Notes: generated by a model not told the origin, from the sequence alone. A stretch of 64,000 nucleotides of DNA from Cucumis sativus (GCF_000004075.3 NC_026659.2:26678272-26742271); one strand, 5' to 3'. Numbered from the stretch's first letter, positions 46,431 to 59,773 are shown. A program made the numbers and translations.

Positions 46431-46579
46431 AACGCTCTCACCAACATATGTTGACTTGTAATCGAACGAAAGACATAATAAATATCATAAATATAGTTTT
46501 ATGTAATCATATGAAAAATATGAAAAGTATTTCAAAACTAAAAGAAAGATTTTCTCAATAAAATGGTAAAAAAAAGAAG

Positions 46580-46651
46580 AGCTCCCGGCGAGGATCGAAC
46601 TCGCGACCTTTCGCTTACGAAGCGAACGCACTACCACTATGCTACGGAAGC
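46580..46651 (-). tRNA. tRNA-Thr (CGT), copy 2
   Basis: Base-for-base identical to the copy at 45330-45401 over all 72 positions, but flanking sequence differs. A run of T follows the gene on the minus strand (TCTTCTTTTTTTTACC), a good Pol III terminator. It ends 127 bases before the ATG of the ASNSD1-like gene and is transcribed away from it. Confidence 0.93.
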
Positions 46652-46778
46652 AAGTGGATATGAGTGCATCGCATCATTAGGTATAAATACTTTTTAGTTT
46701 AAATATTGCAATGGTCACCGCTGTTAAGACCTACGACAGAACGCGGTCTCTCGCTGTGCGGAGGCGGCGGTGGCGGCA

Positions 46779-49700
46779 ATGTGTGGAATCGCTTTGATCG
46801 TTTCGGGCATTCGCCTTCATTTATCTTCTCTACATGTAGACGCCACATCCCCGTCTCCTTCTCCAGTTCACGAGCAAGTCAGTATTCTTCATCTAGCCAT
46901 TTTCGTCTCATTTGCTTTTAGTTTAGATTTATTGTTGTGGCGCGAATTCCAATTGAGTGTATAACACTTTCTTTGTGGTTTTGGATTGATTTTCGTCTCG
47001 TTTTCTTGCTCCAGCTCGAGTTTTCAATTGATGATCTTAAAGCAGTATTACGGAGAAGAGGGCCCGATAGCTTAGGGGGAGTGAAGGTTTTTTTCTCTTT
47101 AAAATCTTCTAATCCCAGTGGAGAAGAGCAGCTTGAGTGTTTCATTGAAAGGGTTGATGATGGCGTAGCATTCCAAAATCAAAATGATCAATACGAGATG
47201 GAAAATGGATCTATTCTCCAATCAGAGAACGGTTGCAGTAATCCCATCTCTGGTGCGGAGCTTTATTTACTTGGGGCCACGTTACAACTTAGAGGTGTTA
47301 ACTCTATTGTTCAGCCGCTGATGGATGCTTCCCGCAATATTCTTGTTTACAATGGTAAACTATATGCAGAAAATTTTCATACTTAAGTTTGATAATCGGA
47401 TTTTATTTTCTATGTCATTTGCTTATTATATTGATCACTGTTCAGTAATGACGCCACCTGAATACTGCTTTTATACGGATCATTTTCTTTTTTCTGGGTT
47501 CATTAAGTGTTCTTATATCTTGTATAGATTCGAACTATTACAGAAGGAAGTATATTAAATTTGTTTTCTATCATTTTTATTTTCCGAAGGTGAAATATTT
47601 GGAGGACTACATGTTGAGTGTCATGAAAACGATGCCGAAAGTCTTATGCTAGCACTTTGGAATTGTTGCTCATGTAATTTTAGTTTAGATATGAACACAT
47701 GTGAAGATGAATTTAGGAGAGAAAGAACTATTGTGGATATTCTTTCAAAGATCCAAGGGCCATGGTCAATCGTCTACTGGCAGGTAACTCTTAGCGGTAA
47801 GTTTCTATGTTATGCTTATTGACCTTTGCATACCGTTTAACCTTGGCTTTGTTGTTATTAACTTATAACTAATCATGTCTAGGATAGTGCAAAAACTTTG
47901 TGGTTTGGTCGGGATGCCTTTGGTAGGCGAAGTCTTCTTGTTCACTGGCCAACAGTGGAGGATTCTCGGTTTCTGTTGTCGTCTGTATCACCAGCTTCTT
48001 CCATGTTTCAAGACTCTGGTATACTGTGCTTGTTAACACTTCACACATCTTCTGTTAAAGTTTTTGTTGTCAGTTTATTGTTTTTTAACGGCTTTTTGTG
48101 CTTCTGATACATTAATTGCAGGGCTTGAAGTTGACAGTGGTACTTGTGAAGTGAGCTTCTGGGAAGAACTACCATGTGGGATTTACAGTGTCTCTTTTGA
48201 TGCTCAGAAAACTGATGGTTGCGTGGTTGGTGAAGTCAAAAGGCATGAATGGACCAATGAGTTACTGAAAGAGCTTGTTGAGTGGAAAAGAACTCGTATT
48301 GTACCTGAACATGGAGACATCTCCACTCCATATCACAAGGATTGTTTGTCACAACATGAAAGCCATTCTACATGTTTACATAACTTGCAATCAGCATCGG
48401 GTATCTATTATTGCTCTTCATTGTGGTGCTATAGCTTAGAAACCAAAGTTCCAATTCTTATGGTAGTTTGTCTGCTGATAGTTCATCCTTGTCACTGAAA
48501 AGTGAAAAATCTGTTTTTGATGAAGAATTTGATCCTCCCCTTTTTGCTCTTTGTATAACCCTTATGTACATTTAGCTTTGTCTCTCTATTTTTTTTATAT
48601 ATTAATGATAGTGAGACTCGTATCCTTTTCGAAAAAAAAAGATGAAGAATTTGATTTCTTGACTATCTTTGAATTTTTTTTCATCGAATGAATAGGGAAT
48701 TTCCAAGCTCCTGTCTCAACACCTGCAGAGATTCTACTGGATGCTCTAAGGAAGTCTCTAATCCGGCGGACTTCACTTTATACAATTTTCCAGGTTAATT
48801 TTTTTTATTCTGTTTGTGTGGCTCATCTATTGGTTTTTATTAAGTTAGCTGTTCTGATCACGTGCTTTGAAGATTTTGTTTTACCGTGAAATCCTCTCTT
48901 TTGTACTTGAACTTTTAAACACTTCTATTTATCAAAGGCCTCGGTGATATTATGATTTGCTTTAACAACACGTTCTTTTCTTATAGAATTTATAATATCA
49001 ATTGGACAGTCTATATGGTGGCAAAGATTCACTTTTCTCTGGAAAAATTCTGAAATAAGGAAATTTATTCTGAATGCATAGGGTACTATGTCTGCTTCCA
49101 GAAAAGCAGAACTTGGTCCAGTGGCCATTCTTTTTTCTGGTGGGTTGGATTCTATGATTCTAGCAGCATTACTGGATGAATGTCTCGATCCTTGTTGTAA
49201 GTGTTTTTGAAATTCACATGAAAATATATTATCAATCTCTAGGCTTTCTTTTTTTTTTTGAGAAGGAAATGAATCTCATTTATTATAAATTCTATCTCTA
49301 GGCTTTCGGGATTAATATTCAGCACAACAGTGATGTTGATCATATTCTATAAGTAAACATTATGAGTGGGGCTGGAACTTTCAATAAAGTGATGTTACTT
49401 TCATTTCCTAGTCCCAGTTTATTGGTTAATTGGTCTCCATCTTCTGTACAGATGAGGTGGATCTTCTTAATGTCAGCTTTGATGGATGTTCTGCACCTGA
49501 TCGCATCTCTGCGAAGGCTGGTGTTAAGGAACTGAGTAGAATTGCCCCTCTAAGAAGGCATTACATCATTGAGCTCTATCTTAAGTCTTGCATTGACCTT
49601 TTTGGTTATCAACTCTTTTAGTGACGAACATTTGGATTTTTATTTTGTTTTATTTTAATTTTGAAAAAGCATGGAGTAGTGAAAATAGAATACATTGAAG

Positions 49701-52404
49701 TTGTACTGTAGCTAATTTGAGACAGGTGATATCATGGAGTTTCTTTGTGAAAGAAGAATCGGGTGATATCATAAGTAATTAAAAAAAAAATGCATGCTAT
49801 TCGTTTTAGAATAGGTCTGTAATATCAAGAGGTATTTCATTGTCATATATTGTTTTTGAGTTACTGTGCTTGCAATATCTTCTAAGAAGTATCATGGAAC
49901 CAATATTTCAGTGAAAATTTTTGAAAACCAAATGGGTCTAAACATAAATGATATTTTCTCTCTAGTTAGTGATTCTCTTGAGCTAAGACCAGGAGCTTCT
50001 TTCAGTTGAAATTTAAATAGTCTATTATGTACTAGACTCAAAAGAATTATGAGTTTTTTAAGAATAAAATTATATATTTTGAAGTTTCATGGGCCTTTTA
50101 TTTTTCTCGTGCTTGAACAGTAATCTTGCCGGTGCCAACAGTTTCTTTATTCTCTCAAGTGGAATGCTTTAGTCTTTTTCTACACTAACTCTATTTGCTT
50201 AAAAAATTTAGGTGGAAGCTGGTTGAGATTGATGCTGATATGTCAGATTTGACCTCTGAAACCAAGCACGTCATGTCTCTAATAAATCCTGCAAATACAT
50301 ACATGGTACACTACTTTTGTTGAGCATAACGTAGTTTAGTGTTTACTGACTTAGTTTGTTTTTAGCATTCTGATAGACTTGTCTTGATGCGAGTATATTG
50401 CATAGAATCAACAACTCATTCCTATGCTCAAAGTAAAATGAGATTATGGCCAAACCTGTCACATTCACCTTTGTACAACTCGACTGATATGTATTATTAC
50501 AAGTAGATGTATTCAAAGGATTTTGAACTCGTGACCTCTTTGGTTGGTAGACTAGCAGCCAGTAGGATTACATCGATTGTTCTATTCTATGTTAACTTTT
50601 ATTAATTGCAGGACCTAAATATTGGAATAGCTTTGTGGCTGGCCTCTGGTGGCAATGGTTGGATTTATGAATCAGCTGATGAGGATGAGAAGTTCCATCA
50701 ACGTGTAAAATACAAGTCCGAGGCCAAGATTCTCCTTGTTGGTTCTGGTGCCGATGAGCAATGTGCTGGCTATGGCAGGCATCGAACAAAATATAGACAA
50801 GGGGGGTAAGATTGTAAGAGCGAACTGTTCTCATTTCATACACAATACTTTCTGTTTCTAGGAATAGGGAACTCTTATTTTTCTTATATATCTTTTTATA
50901 CCTTTATTTTTTACAATTTCCATCGGAATGAAAATGAACTCTTAGGTAGGGTATAGATTTCTGTAGGCATTCTTATCTGCTTATGTGTTATGCCCCCATA
51001 CGGAACGTGCCCCCCTTTACGTACCGAGTGAGGACATGAAATGCCAAAACGCCTACGTACTTCTTTAAACTTAACCTAAACCTTAGGTGTAATCATGCTG
51101 GTGAAAGCTTCTGCCAACAGGCAATTTAAAAATTAGTAATCCTTTTAGTAACAATCTTGTTACAGCACCTCCCCTTTCCTCACGTTGTCCCAAAACGCCT
51201 ACTCAAGCTCAATTTTGCTAACTTCAAAAATTAATTACCAGAAACCCCTTTATTAGGACGCTGATTTCACATTATGCACAAGTTATTGGACACCGACATC
51301 TATAATTGAGTCTTTAATTTATTATTATTATTACTGTTTTATTTTAATTCTATAGTTCACATCCGTAAAAGTTTGGTAAAATGTGAGAAAAAAAAACTTT
51401 TTAATTTTAGTTTCCTGCATTGTTCCCTTCAGTTGGAATCTTTTAAATGAGGAAATGAAGTTGGATATCCAGAGAATCTGGAAGAGAAATCTAGGGAGAG
51501 ATGACAGATGTATTGCAGATAATGGGAAGGAGGTATTTCATGGAGTGATATGCCAATGCTACTATATGCCACATTTCTTTCTCATTCAATCAAGTTTCCA
51601 CTCCTTTTCGTAGGCTAGATTTCCCTTTTTGGATGAAGACGTTATACGTACATTGCTAGCATTTCCTCTATGGGAGGTTACTGACCTTGAGAAACCTGCT
51701 GGAACCGGTGACAAGAAGATACTTAGGGAGGTTAGTGCTACTTATACCTCAATTAAATTTCTTTATCGTTTTGATATTTTTCAGATTAGCAATATTATAC
51801 TGTTGAAAAGAGTTTTATCTGATAGCCCAATCTAGTCCCTTTGTAGATGGATTTTATTTACACTAAAAAAAAGGTCATTTAAGAAAATAATTGACGCTTT
51901 GTCATCTTAAAATGAAAGTTTAGTTACACGAAGCATATTTAATTACATAGTGTGCCCTATCTACCGTTCCTCAAATCCTCATCATCTTTTTGAAGGTTGC
52001 AAAATTACTTGGCCTGCACGAAGCAGGGGTTCTACCTAAAAGAGCAATACAGGTATGCATCTTCCCTTTTACCGCACTGCAAACTTCGTTAAACAGTTGT
52101 CAAATGTTAAATGCTGTAAACAAGGATGTCAGATATCGGATTAATTGGTCTGCAAGTGAAAAGTAAACCCTTCCGTATGTAATTCGACTTGAAGCCAAGT
52201 GGTTTTATATCAAACTAGATCAGTTCTACAGTGATGGATCCATCGAAAATATTAGATTGCTTATAATCCTAATGCGCATTTGATCATCAGTTTGGCTCAA
52301 GGATTGCAAGGGAATCAAACCGCAAGAACTTCGGAAGCAACCGGGCTGCTAATCAGGCCTCCGCCGGAAGTGTGAAGTTCAACAAACAATCTGTACTTCG
52401 GTGA
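46779..52404 (+). CDS. ASNSD1: Asparagine synthetase domain-containing protein 1 (ASNSD1-like)
   Basis: ASNSD1 proteins combine an N-terminal class II glutamine amidotransferase fold with a C-terminal asparagine-synthetase (PP-loop) domain; the precise reaction is not established. Fourteen exons: 46779-46877, 47015-47354, 47590-47783, 47883-48018, 48122-48400, 48696-48793, 49082-49196, 49452-49557, 50212-50305, 50612-50805, 51433-51532, 51614-51730, 51996-52052, 52291-52404, giving 680 residues. The protein starts MCGIALIVSG, with the expected nucleophile Cys2, then RRRGPDSLGG, VYNGEIFGG and WFGRDAFGRRSLL. The PP-loop SGGLDS is at about 401-406 and GSGADEQ at 531-537. The C-terminus ends FGSRIARESNRKNFGSNRAA, typical of the family. 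Intron 8 seems to use a GC donor (49558-49559), because the family reads directly SRRW-type into LVEID. Truncated LINE tails sit in introns 5 and 7. Confidence 0.93.
48534..48640 (+). mobile_element. 5'-truncated LINE tail with target duplication
   Basis: A 107-base insertion in intron 5 of the ASNSD1-like gene ends in A9 and is flanked by a perfect 15-base target-site duplication, GATGAAGAATTTGAT (48519-48533 and 48641-48655). Its 3' end, GAGACTCGTATCCTTTTCG before the A run, resembles the common plant RTE-type LINE tail. The flawless duplication suggests a fairly young insertion. Confidence 0.8.
49249..49293 (-). mobile_element. Very short LINE tail, opposite orientation
   Basis: A 45-base insertion in intron 7, flanked by a perfect 14-base duplication ATCTCTAGGCTTTC (49235-49248 and 49294-49307). 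It begins with a T run on the plus strand, so it inserted in minus orientation, and reads TTTGAGAAGGAAATGAATCT, matching the reverse complement of the tail at 48534-48640 with a few differences. Both appear to be the same LINE family. Confidence 0.75.
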
Positions 52405-53781
52405 TGCCCTATCTAGGCCTGCCCTCTGGCTCAAGGCAGTATAATACAAGCGGCTGAGTTTTTATTTTTCCTATATAGAATAAGCTGAAGAGAACCGCTT
52501 TGGCAAACAATTAAAAGGAAGAAATGGGCGATTTCCAGTGCATTTTGAAAATTTTGGATTCTCTTTAATAGGCAGTATATTTGAGGGTATATCATTGGAT
52601 CTTAAGCTATTTCATGTAGTGTTTGGATTTTGAGTAGAACTAACCCTTAGTGTAGTCATATGACTCAGTTAAATGATTATTGTAGAAGATGAACAATTAT
52701 TTACTATGGAAGAATGGATGGATAGACATCCTTATGGTGCATTGTGATTTTGAGCTTTCTTTCTATTAATCTTCATTATATGATATATCTTTTCGATAAG
52801 TTGGATTCTCCAAATTTTTTAAATTTCCTTAACATATTTTGACAGCTGCACCTTGATAGTTATTTCATATCTAAATTTAATTTTTAATTTAACCACATAT
52901 CTGTTAGAGATATATTCAAATATATTAAAATGAACTAAAATAATTATAAAAAATAACAAAATTTTAGATTATAAAAAATAACAAAATTTTAAATTCTTTT
53001 AATTTAATATAGATGAAGTTTTATTGAAATGTAAAAGTTTGGTCGTTTGTAATAATTTTTCAACCATATATTTATAATTAAATTATGTTAAATGAGAAAA
53101 CTAATCTTTTATTAATTTGTTATATTTACTAAATCTTTAATATAAATCTATAATGTTGTACAAAATGTATTAGTCCTAATGATAGAAAAGTATTAGAAAT
53201 GACTAAAAGAAGTATTTTATAAAATTGAACATATAAAATGTCCAAATTATCCCTTCGTTAAAAACCCCTAAAACCCATTCCTTTCCCTCACATGACTATA
53301 CACAGCAGCGGCAGCACCATCGGACGGTGAAAACGTGACCTCCATTGACGACGCCGGCGACGACTTGGACGGAAGCTATTCTCTTAATAATACTGATCTT
53401 GTTTTGCTTTCTTTCACCGTCTTTCCTTAACATTGTAAAGCGACCCAAAGCACGGCCGGCTCTGTATCCCATTAAAGGTACCCCAACTTTTTTACCATCT
53501 GAACTTCATCTGATTTGTAAACTTGACATTTTGATTGGTTTGGTAGGTTATTACCACTTCTAATCTACTTGCTTTGGTTGAAAAACATGAAATTCAGTAG
53601 CGGGAAGCAGCTGCTCGGTGTGAAGTACATTTTCGGCAGTACGTGGAACTAGAGCAACGACAGTGGAACGAATAGGATTCAGTTTGTACGTGTACTTGGC
53701 TGTTTTGCTCACTCTGTTCTGGTTCTGAGAAGAATTTCACTTCTGGGTTCGGATTTAGAGGTTGATTCTTAGTGCTTTCAC
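52405..53781. other. Intergenic spacer and CDC48B leader
   Basis: ASNSD1-like 3' UTR, AT-rich spacer, then from about 53230 a GC-richer leader for the AAA ATPase gene with a probable leader intron starting at a GTACCC donor near 53477. A hydrophobic open stretch at 53345-53477 lacks an ATG and is treated as leader. Confidence 0.55.
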
Positions 53782-56700
53782 ATGGAGGATCAGAGTTCTG
53801 TGAGCGGTAATTGTGGTAATGGTAGCGAGAACAAGTGGGGAGCTGAGGAAGCCATTGCTGGAAACTCCGAGGCCCTTAAAGCATTGAGAGAGCTGATCGT
53901 GTTCCCGCTACTATTCTCACAGGAAGCTAAAAAAATCGGTCTGAAGGTAAGATAATTTCTCTCTTTCTCTTCTGTTGTTTCTATATATGAATTCTCGAGT
54001 TGGTTAATGATTGTTATGTGACTCGATTTCTGGTTAGTTTAATCGTGGGTTTTTATCATGATGCTTAACAGTGGCCTCGAGGTTTGCTCTTATACGGTCC
54101 CCCTGGCACTGGCAAGGTACGATTTTGGTTGAAAATCTTGAATCCATTTTGGGAAACTTGCCCCGACGACTTGTTTTTGTGCTCATCTGTTTCAAGCTCC
54201 TTTTCGTATTGCATATAAAGCTTTTTTTTCTTTACTGAATTTCGATGGGAATTGAAAATGTTTAGACTTGGGAGGTCAGGTTTTCAATTTTAAATCAGCT
54301 TTTTTCAATCTGTTGAAGCTCCCAGAGTAAAGAATGAAGTTTTTCTTACTTTATTCTTGCACTTCGAAACGAAACTACTGACACCCAAATATTAGTTCTG
54401 GATGTTGTCAGTTGTGTGTGTATTTATATATTTATAGTTATAGTAGTTGGAAGTGAGACAGTTCTTTTAAAATTTGTTTACTTTTACTTGTTATTATTGT
54501 GTAGACATTTCATTCATTTTGCTTAAGTTTTCATTTTAGATGCATAAGTTTTAAGCTTGAGGAATAAACTTTTTTCATTGCCAGACAAGTTTAGTACGTG
54601 CAATTGTTCAGGAATCCGGTGCACATTTAACCACTATCAGGTTCAGCTGCATTTTTCTCTTGTGAACTTTGTAGCATAGGGCATCATCAAAGTAATCAAA
54701 TTGATGATAATTAAGTAACTTTTTTTAATGATTAAGTTTGTTAAATTTTGGTATTACTGTTTTCCAGTATCATTCCCGTAATCTTTTTTTTAGTCACCAT
54801 GGTTTCATTTTCAATACATTACGCAGTCCCCATTCAGTTCACAGAGCACATGCTGGAGAAAGTGAAAAAGTTCTGCGCGAGGCCTTCACCAAGGCATCAT
54901 CTCTTGCAATATCCGGAAGGCCATCAGTTATCTTTATAGATGAAATTGATGCACTTTGTCCCCCTCGAGATTCGAGGTAATGAAAACTGATTACGCGAAT
55001 GTAACTCTGAAACAAAGTTATGCTTTGTTTTAGAATAGGAATAAAATCCCAGCTAAATTATAAGACTACCCTTGAACTTTGCTATTTGTTTTTAAAATAC
55101 CCCTTTTTTCAACACTTGTAATATTACCTTTAATCTTTATAAATATTTCAGAACTACCATTAGACTAGAAATCCATTCCAATGTTGAATGAAAATTAGGA
55201 CCTAGAAGAAGACATTCGGACATGAACATTGTTCCAGGTCACCGCCGTACATGTTCCAAGTCCAAATTTCCATTCAAAATCGCAATGGGTTTCAACATAG
55301 TTTTGAAATATTTATCTAAAGTCTAGAGTAATGTTGCAAGTTTTAAAATAACAAGGACGTTTTTTAAAGTAAAGGGCAAGTTCAAGCTACTTTTGTATTT
55401 TAGCCTAAAATCTGTTAGCAGGTTTATTGTTGCTATCTGGTCTAGAAGAAAAGAGAGGTAATGGGAAAATGTATGACAGGCTACTCAAATATAAGTTGAG
55501 TGTAACTGACAATGAAACCCATCTAAGCAAGTTGCTTGAAAGGGTTGATTTCTTAGGGGTACATCTTATCCTTTGAATAATGAAGCTCTTTTAAGTTTCT
55601 TTTATTATTATTATTACTTTTGAGATAAGACAGGGAATTACATGGATGATGGAAGTATTCTCATCGTAGTTGAAGCCAAATTTACTAAAAACCTCTCCAA
55701 CTGGTAACTATAAAAGAAATGGAGTAACTACATTAAAGAATTTGAAAGCAAATTGCTGGAAGATTCAAAAGAATATAAACCAGCGAAATCGTCCGTGTCC
55801 CTTGAGCGATCTAAAGTTGCTTTCACACCATCAAGAACATAGTCTTTCTTTCTTCCTTGTTCCCTCCTTTTAGTTTTTACTCTATGTCGACTTTTCTAGT
55901 ATATCGTTTACCTAGTTTAAAGGATGTGATATCTTCTTGACTATCAGACATACCATTCCACAGATTATCAGTTTATTTTATCTTTTCTTTTAGGGGAAGA
56001 AGGTTTCAGTAGGGGATAATCTCAAATCATTATTGATTACTGTCTACACATTCAGTGGGGGGAAGTTCTTTTTGTTGATTACTTTTCTTCTGTTATGTTC
56101 AAATTCTTAGGAGAGAGCAAAATGTTCGTATAACCACTCAACTTTCTATACTGATGGACTCCAATAAGCAATCAGCATCTGGTAGACCACAAGTTGTTGT
56201 AGTTGCATCAACTAACAGGTAGTTATCTTCTATTGTTCTACTAGAAATTCTATCATTGTTAAAATATTGTCTTTAAATTTTTACCTAAGATTTAATATCC
56301 TACAAGTTTCCTTGGCGCTTAAATGTTGTACGGTCGTGTTGTCCCGTGAGATTAGTTGAAGTGTGCATTATTGGCCTAGACACTCGTGGATATAAAAAAA
56401 ATTGTTTACTTCTATCAAACTTTAGTTTTGTCGCCTATTATTAATTACCTTTTAAATTTTAATTAGTTGTACGTGGAGTTTGCTATACTTTGACATATAA
56501 GGTGCTATATATTCCATGGAAGTATAGAATAGTTAATTCATTCAAGTGATTGTTAATTTTTCTGACCTTGGCGCTGGTGAGAGAAAAATTGTATTATAGA
56601 TAGCAATATGCAAAGTCCTTGGTGTTTTTTCTCTGTCTATATAATAAGCTGTTGGGCTAATGTGTTCAAGATTTCTCTCTTTCTCTCTGTCTCAACTTGT

Positions 56701-59700
56701 GCTGTCTCATTACATTACATGGGTAAAATATTACAACAGCACTGTTGGTTTTTGAGTGACTGTTTAGCGTAAAAATAATTGTACCTAACTGGTTAATCTT
56801 TCTTTGCTCTTTTTTCCTTTTATTTGTCAGTTTTTCGCTCGTTGTCTAAATATTTGATATTCACTTTTTGTTAAAGAGTGGATGCTGTTGACCCTGCACT
56901 TAGAAGGTCAGGGCGTTTTGATGCTGAAATAGAAGTAACAGCACCAACTGAGGATGAAAGATATCAAATTCTTAGGGTAAGTGATATCTTGGCTATACCC
57001 ATCCTGCAAGGTTATTTATTCACTTAAACCTTTTAGTTTGTGACATATCATCATTTTGGTCCAGTGTGTTTTTACATTACTAGTATAATAGTATTAAATG
57101 AAACTATTATGTGTTGAGGGAAAAAAATTATCAACGGTTGTAATGGCTTTAACATTTAGATTTAACCATGTCCAGCTGTACACAAGGAAGGTTCAATTGA
57201 ATCCAGAAGTTAATTTACGAGCAATAGCTGCATCTTGCAATGGGTTTGTAGGAGCTGACTTGGAGGCTTTGTGTCGTGAGGCTGCAATGGCTGCATTGCA
57301 AAGGAGCTCAGGTACAAATGAGAATGCTATTCTCTGTATGACAACAGAAGACTGGAAGCATGCAAGATCTATCGTTGGCCCAAGTATGACTAGAGGCGTA
57401 ACCGTAGAAGTTCCAAATGTGACTTGGAATGATATTGGAGGACTTAAAGATTTAAAAGTATGTATGCCACGATTCTTTTCTGTCTGCTTTTCATGCCACA
57501 TTAATTACAACTTTCTATTTATTATAAACAGAAAAAGCTACAACAATCAGTCGAGTGGCCTATCAAACATGCTGCTTCTTTCTCAAAGTTGGGTATATCG
57601 CCTGCACGAGGGATTCTTTTGTATGGGCCTCCAGGTTGCTCCAAAACAACCCTAGCTAAAGCAGCTGCGAATGCTGCTCAAGCATCCTTTTTTTCACTTA
57701 GGTATTTTCCCCAAATTCTGCGGATGGGTCTCCAGTTTCTCATCAGAAAGCTCTTACTGTTGTGTATGTGTTCTTCTTTCAATAGCATGATACCAGTTTT
57801 AACAATATAGACATAAGGAAGTGTAGAATTCTAAATATTGAGTGACAGTGACTTGTCAAGCAATATCATTATTGCAATTGAAGAAGGATGAACATGGACA
57901 AGACACAAAACAAACACAGTGACATGTAGGGATGCTCATTGGCCTACATTTTGGTTTGTCTTCGTCAGTTTTTGGTCTGATTGGCTCTGACAATGTTTTT
58001 AGTTTGTGAAGATGGAAAGCTAGACCAACGATGTTGAATGGACAGAATGAACTTTTACCAAATAGTTGGTTACATTGACTTGAAATGCTTAAATTTACTA
58101 GGGCTTGGGGCTGAGACCTCAGAGAAAAACAGCATTTTCCAAAAGAATTTCCCATCAAACACATCATGTAGTCATTTCCTTGCTAATAGCTATATTTTGA
58201 CTTCAATTCACCCAATAATTTTTCTAGTATTTTGTTCAAATAGGACGATGTACTTGTATCTCTGTGATAAGACCTGGAATCTTTGAGAAATAGCCAACTC
58301 GTTATTTTATACTTTGATAAATAGGCAAACAGCTCTGGTGTTAAGTTTATGTTTCTGAACTCAGACGTGAGAATAAAATATCAAACTGCAAGCAAACCAT
58401 TGTATTTTTTTAATCTAATATCGAACTGCTCACTTTACAATCTCGTCTTGGATTTTTAACACAAGAGCCTTTTTCTTTTCCCCCACTTTCTGTGTGTTCG
58501 TATGAAATTCTTAGTTGAAGTAGTACTTTATTGAAATGCATGCCTTTGGTTCATGTACTGTTGATCAGCGGTGCAGAAATGTATTCTATGTATGTTGGTG
58601 AGGGAGAGGCTCTACTGCGCAATACGTTTCGAAGAGCTCGTCTTGCTGCACCAAGCATAATATTTTTTGATGAGGCTGATGTCGTTGCTGCCAAGAGGTT
58701 AGTATCTAGCATGATGAATTTTCAAGTTTTTGTGGTTAGGCACAAGTGATTCCAGATTCAGATAAGGCCTGTATATTTATTTTTAATCCCTTTCCTACTA
58801 ATCTTAATTCTTGCATTGTTCCATGTGATGAAATTTATTTTATTACTCTAATATTAGAGGCGGGAGTTCAAGCGGCAACACTACCGTAGGGGAGAGGCTT
58901 CTTTCTACGTTATTAACTGAAATGGATGGTCTTGAAGAAGCAAAAGTGAGTATGATATCCATAACCACCCTTTCCATTATTGGCTCTTTCGGTTGAAGGT
59001 GCATCTCTTTTCCAATTTTCTTTTGAGTCCAGTTTCAATTTTGCAGGGAATACTAGTTTTAGCTGCTACAAACCGTCCTCATGCCATTGACGCTGCACTT
59101 ATGCGACCAGGGCGCTTTGACTTGGTGAGACATCCATTTTTTCATTTCATATGGTATTAACAAGTATTTCTTCCATGGCAAGAAGGCGAAGATTTCTTTG
59201 GTTTATCTAAACTCACCTGCTTTGATTTTACATCTCAAATATGGATACTAACAATCTTAGCCAGTCCTATTGACATTTCTATATCTAATGAACTCGTAGG
59301 TTCTCTATGTACCTCCACCCGATTTAGATGCTCGTTACGAGATACTTCGTGTCCATACTCGTCCAATGACAATCGGAAGTGACGTCAACCTCAAAAAAAT
59401 AGCAGAAGATACAGAGCTGTTCACCGGGGCCGAACTCGAAGGCCTGTGTAGGGAAGCCGGAATGGTCGCTTTAAGAGAAGACATAACTGCTAATGTAGTG
59501 TGTGGTCGCCATTTCCAAACGGTAAAGGATGCTTTGAAACCAGCTTTAACCTTGGAAGATATAGCTATATACTCCACTTTTATGAAGACCCGTTCTGCTC
59601 TGCCTTCACAACATGCCGATTTAAGTTCAAACAATAAGATCAAGAGTGAAAGAAATTTGTTTGGTCCTGTTTCTTTGGTTAAACTTGGTTTAATTAGCTG

Positions 59701-59773
59701 TTTCTTTCTTGTTCTTGCTAAGTACTTTCTCTCGAAAGAATATCAAGTTGAGCATGAATTGATGACTACCTAG
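53782..59773 (+). CDS. CDC48B: CDC48B/AFG2-like AAA ATPase
   Basis: Double-ring AAA ATPase of the CDC48 group, expected to form hexamers that unfold or extract proteins. Twelve exons: 53782-53946, 54072-54116, 54585-54640, 54827-54976, 56111-56218, 56877-56976, 57176-57457, 57532-57701, 58569-58697, 58858-58945, 59047-59124, 59300-59773, giving 614 residues. There is no CDC48 N-domain; D1 begins within about 50 residues. D1 has GPPGTGKT (64-71), [10 protein letters not shown] (123-132) and an arginine finger in RRSGRFD. D2 has GPPGCSKT (334-341), IIFFDEAD (389-396), [19 protein letters not shown]. The CSKT form of D2 Walker A is that of AFG2/SPATA5 and of Arabidopsis CDC48B (603 residues). 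The end carries a hydrophobic segment [19 protein letters not shown] (about 583-601), a possible tail anchor. All introns are GT-AG. Confidence 0.93.

Noticed and set aside
53345-53477. Hydrophobic open frame (EAILLIILILFCFL) before a GT donor
   Set aside because: It has no ATG, a TGA lies two codons upstream, and no downstream exon fits; more likely leader sequence of the CDC48B gene.
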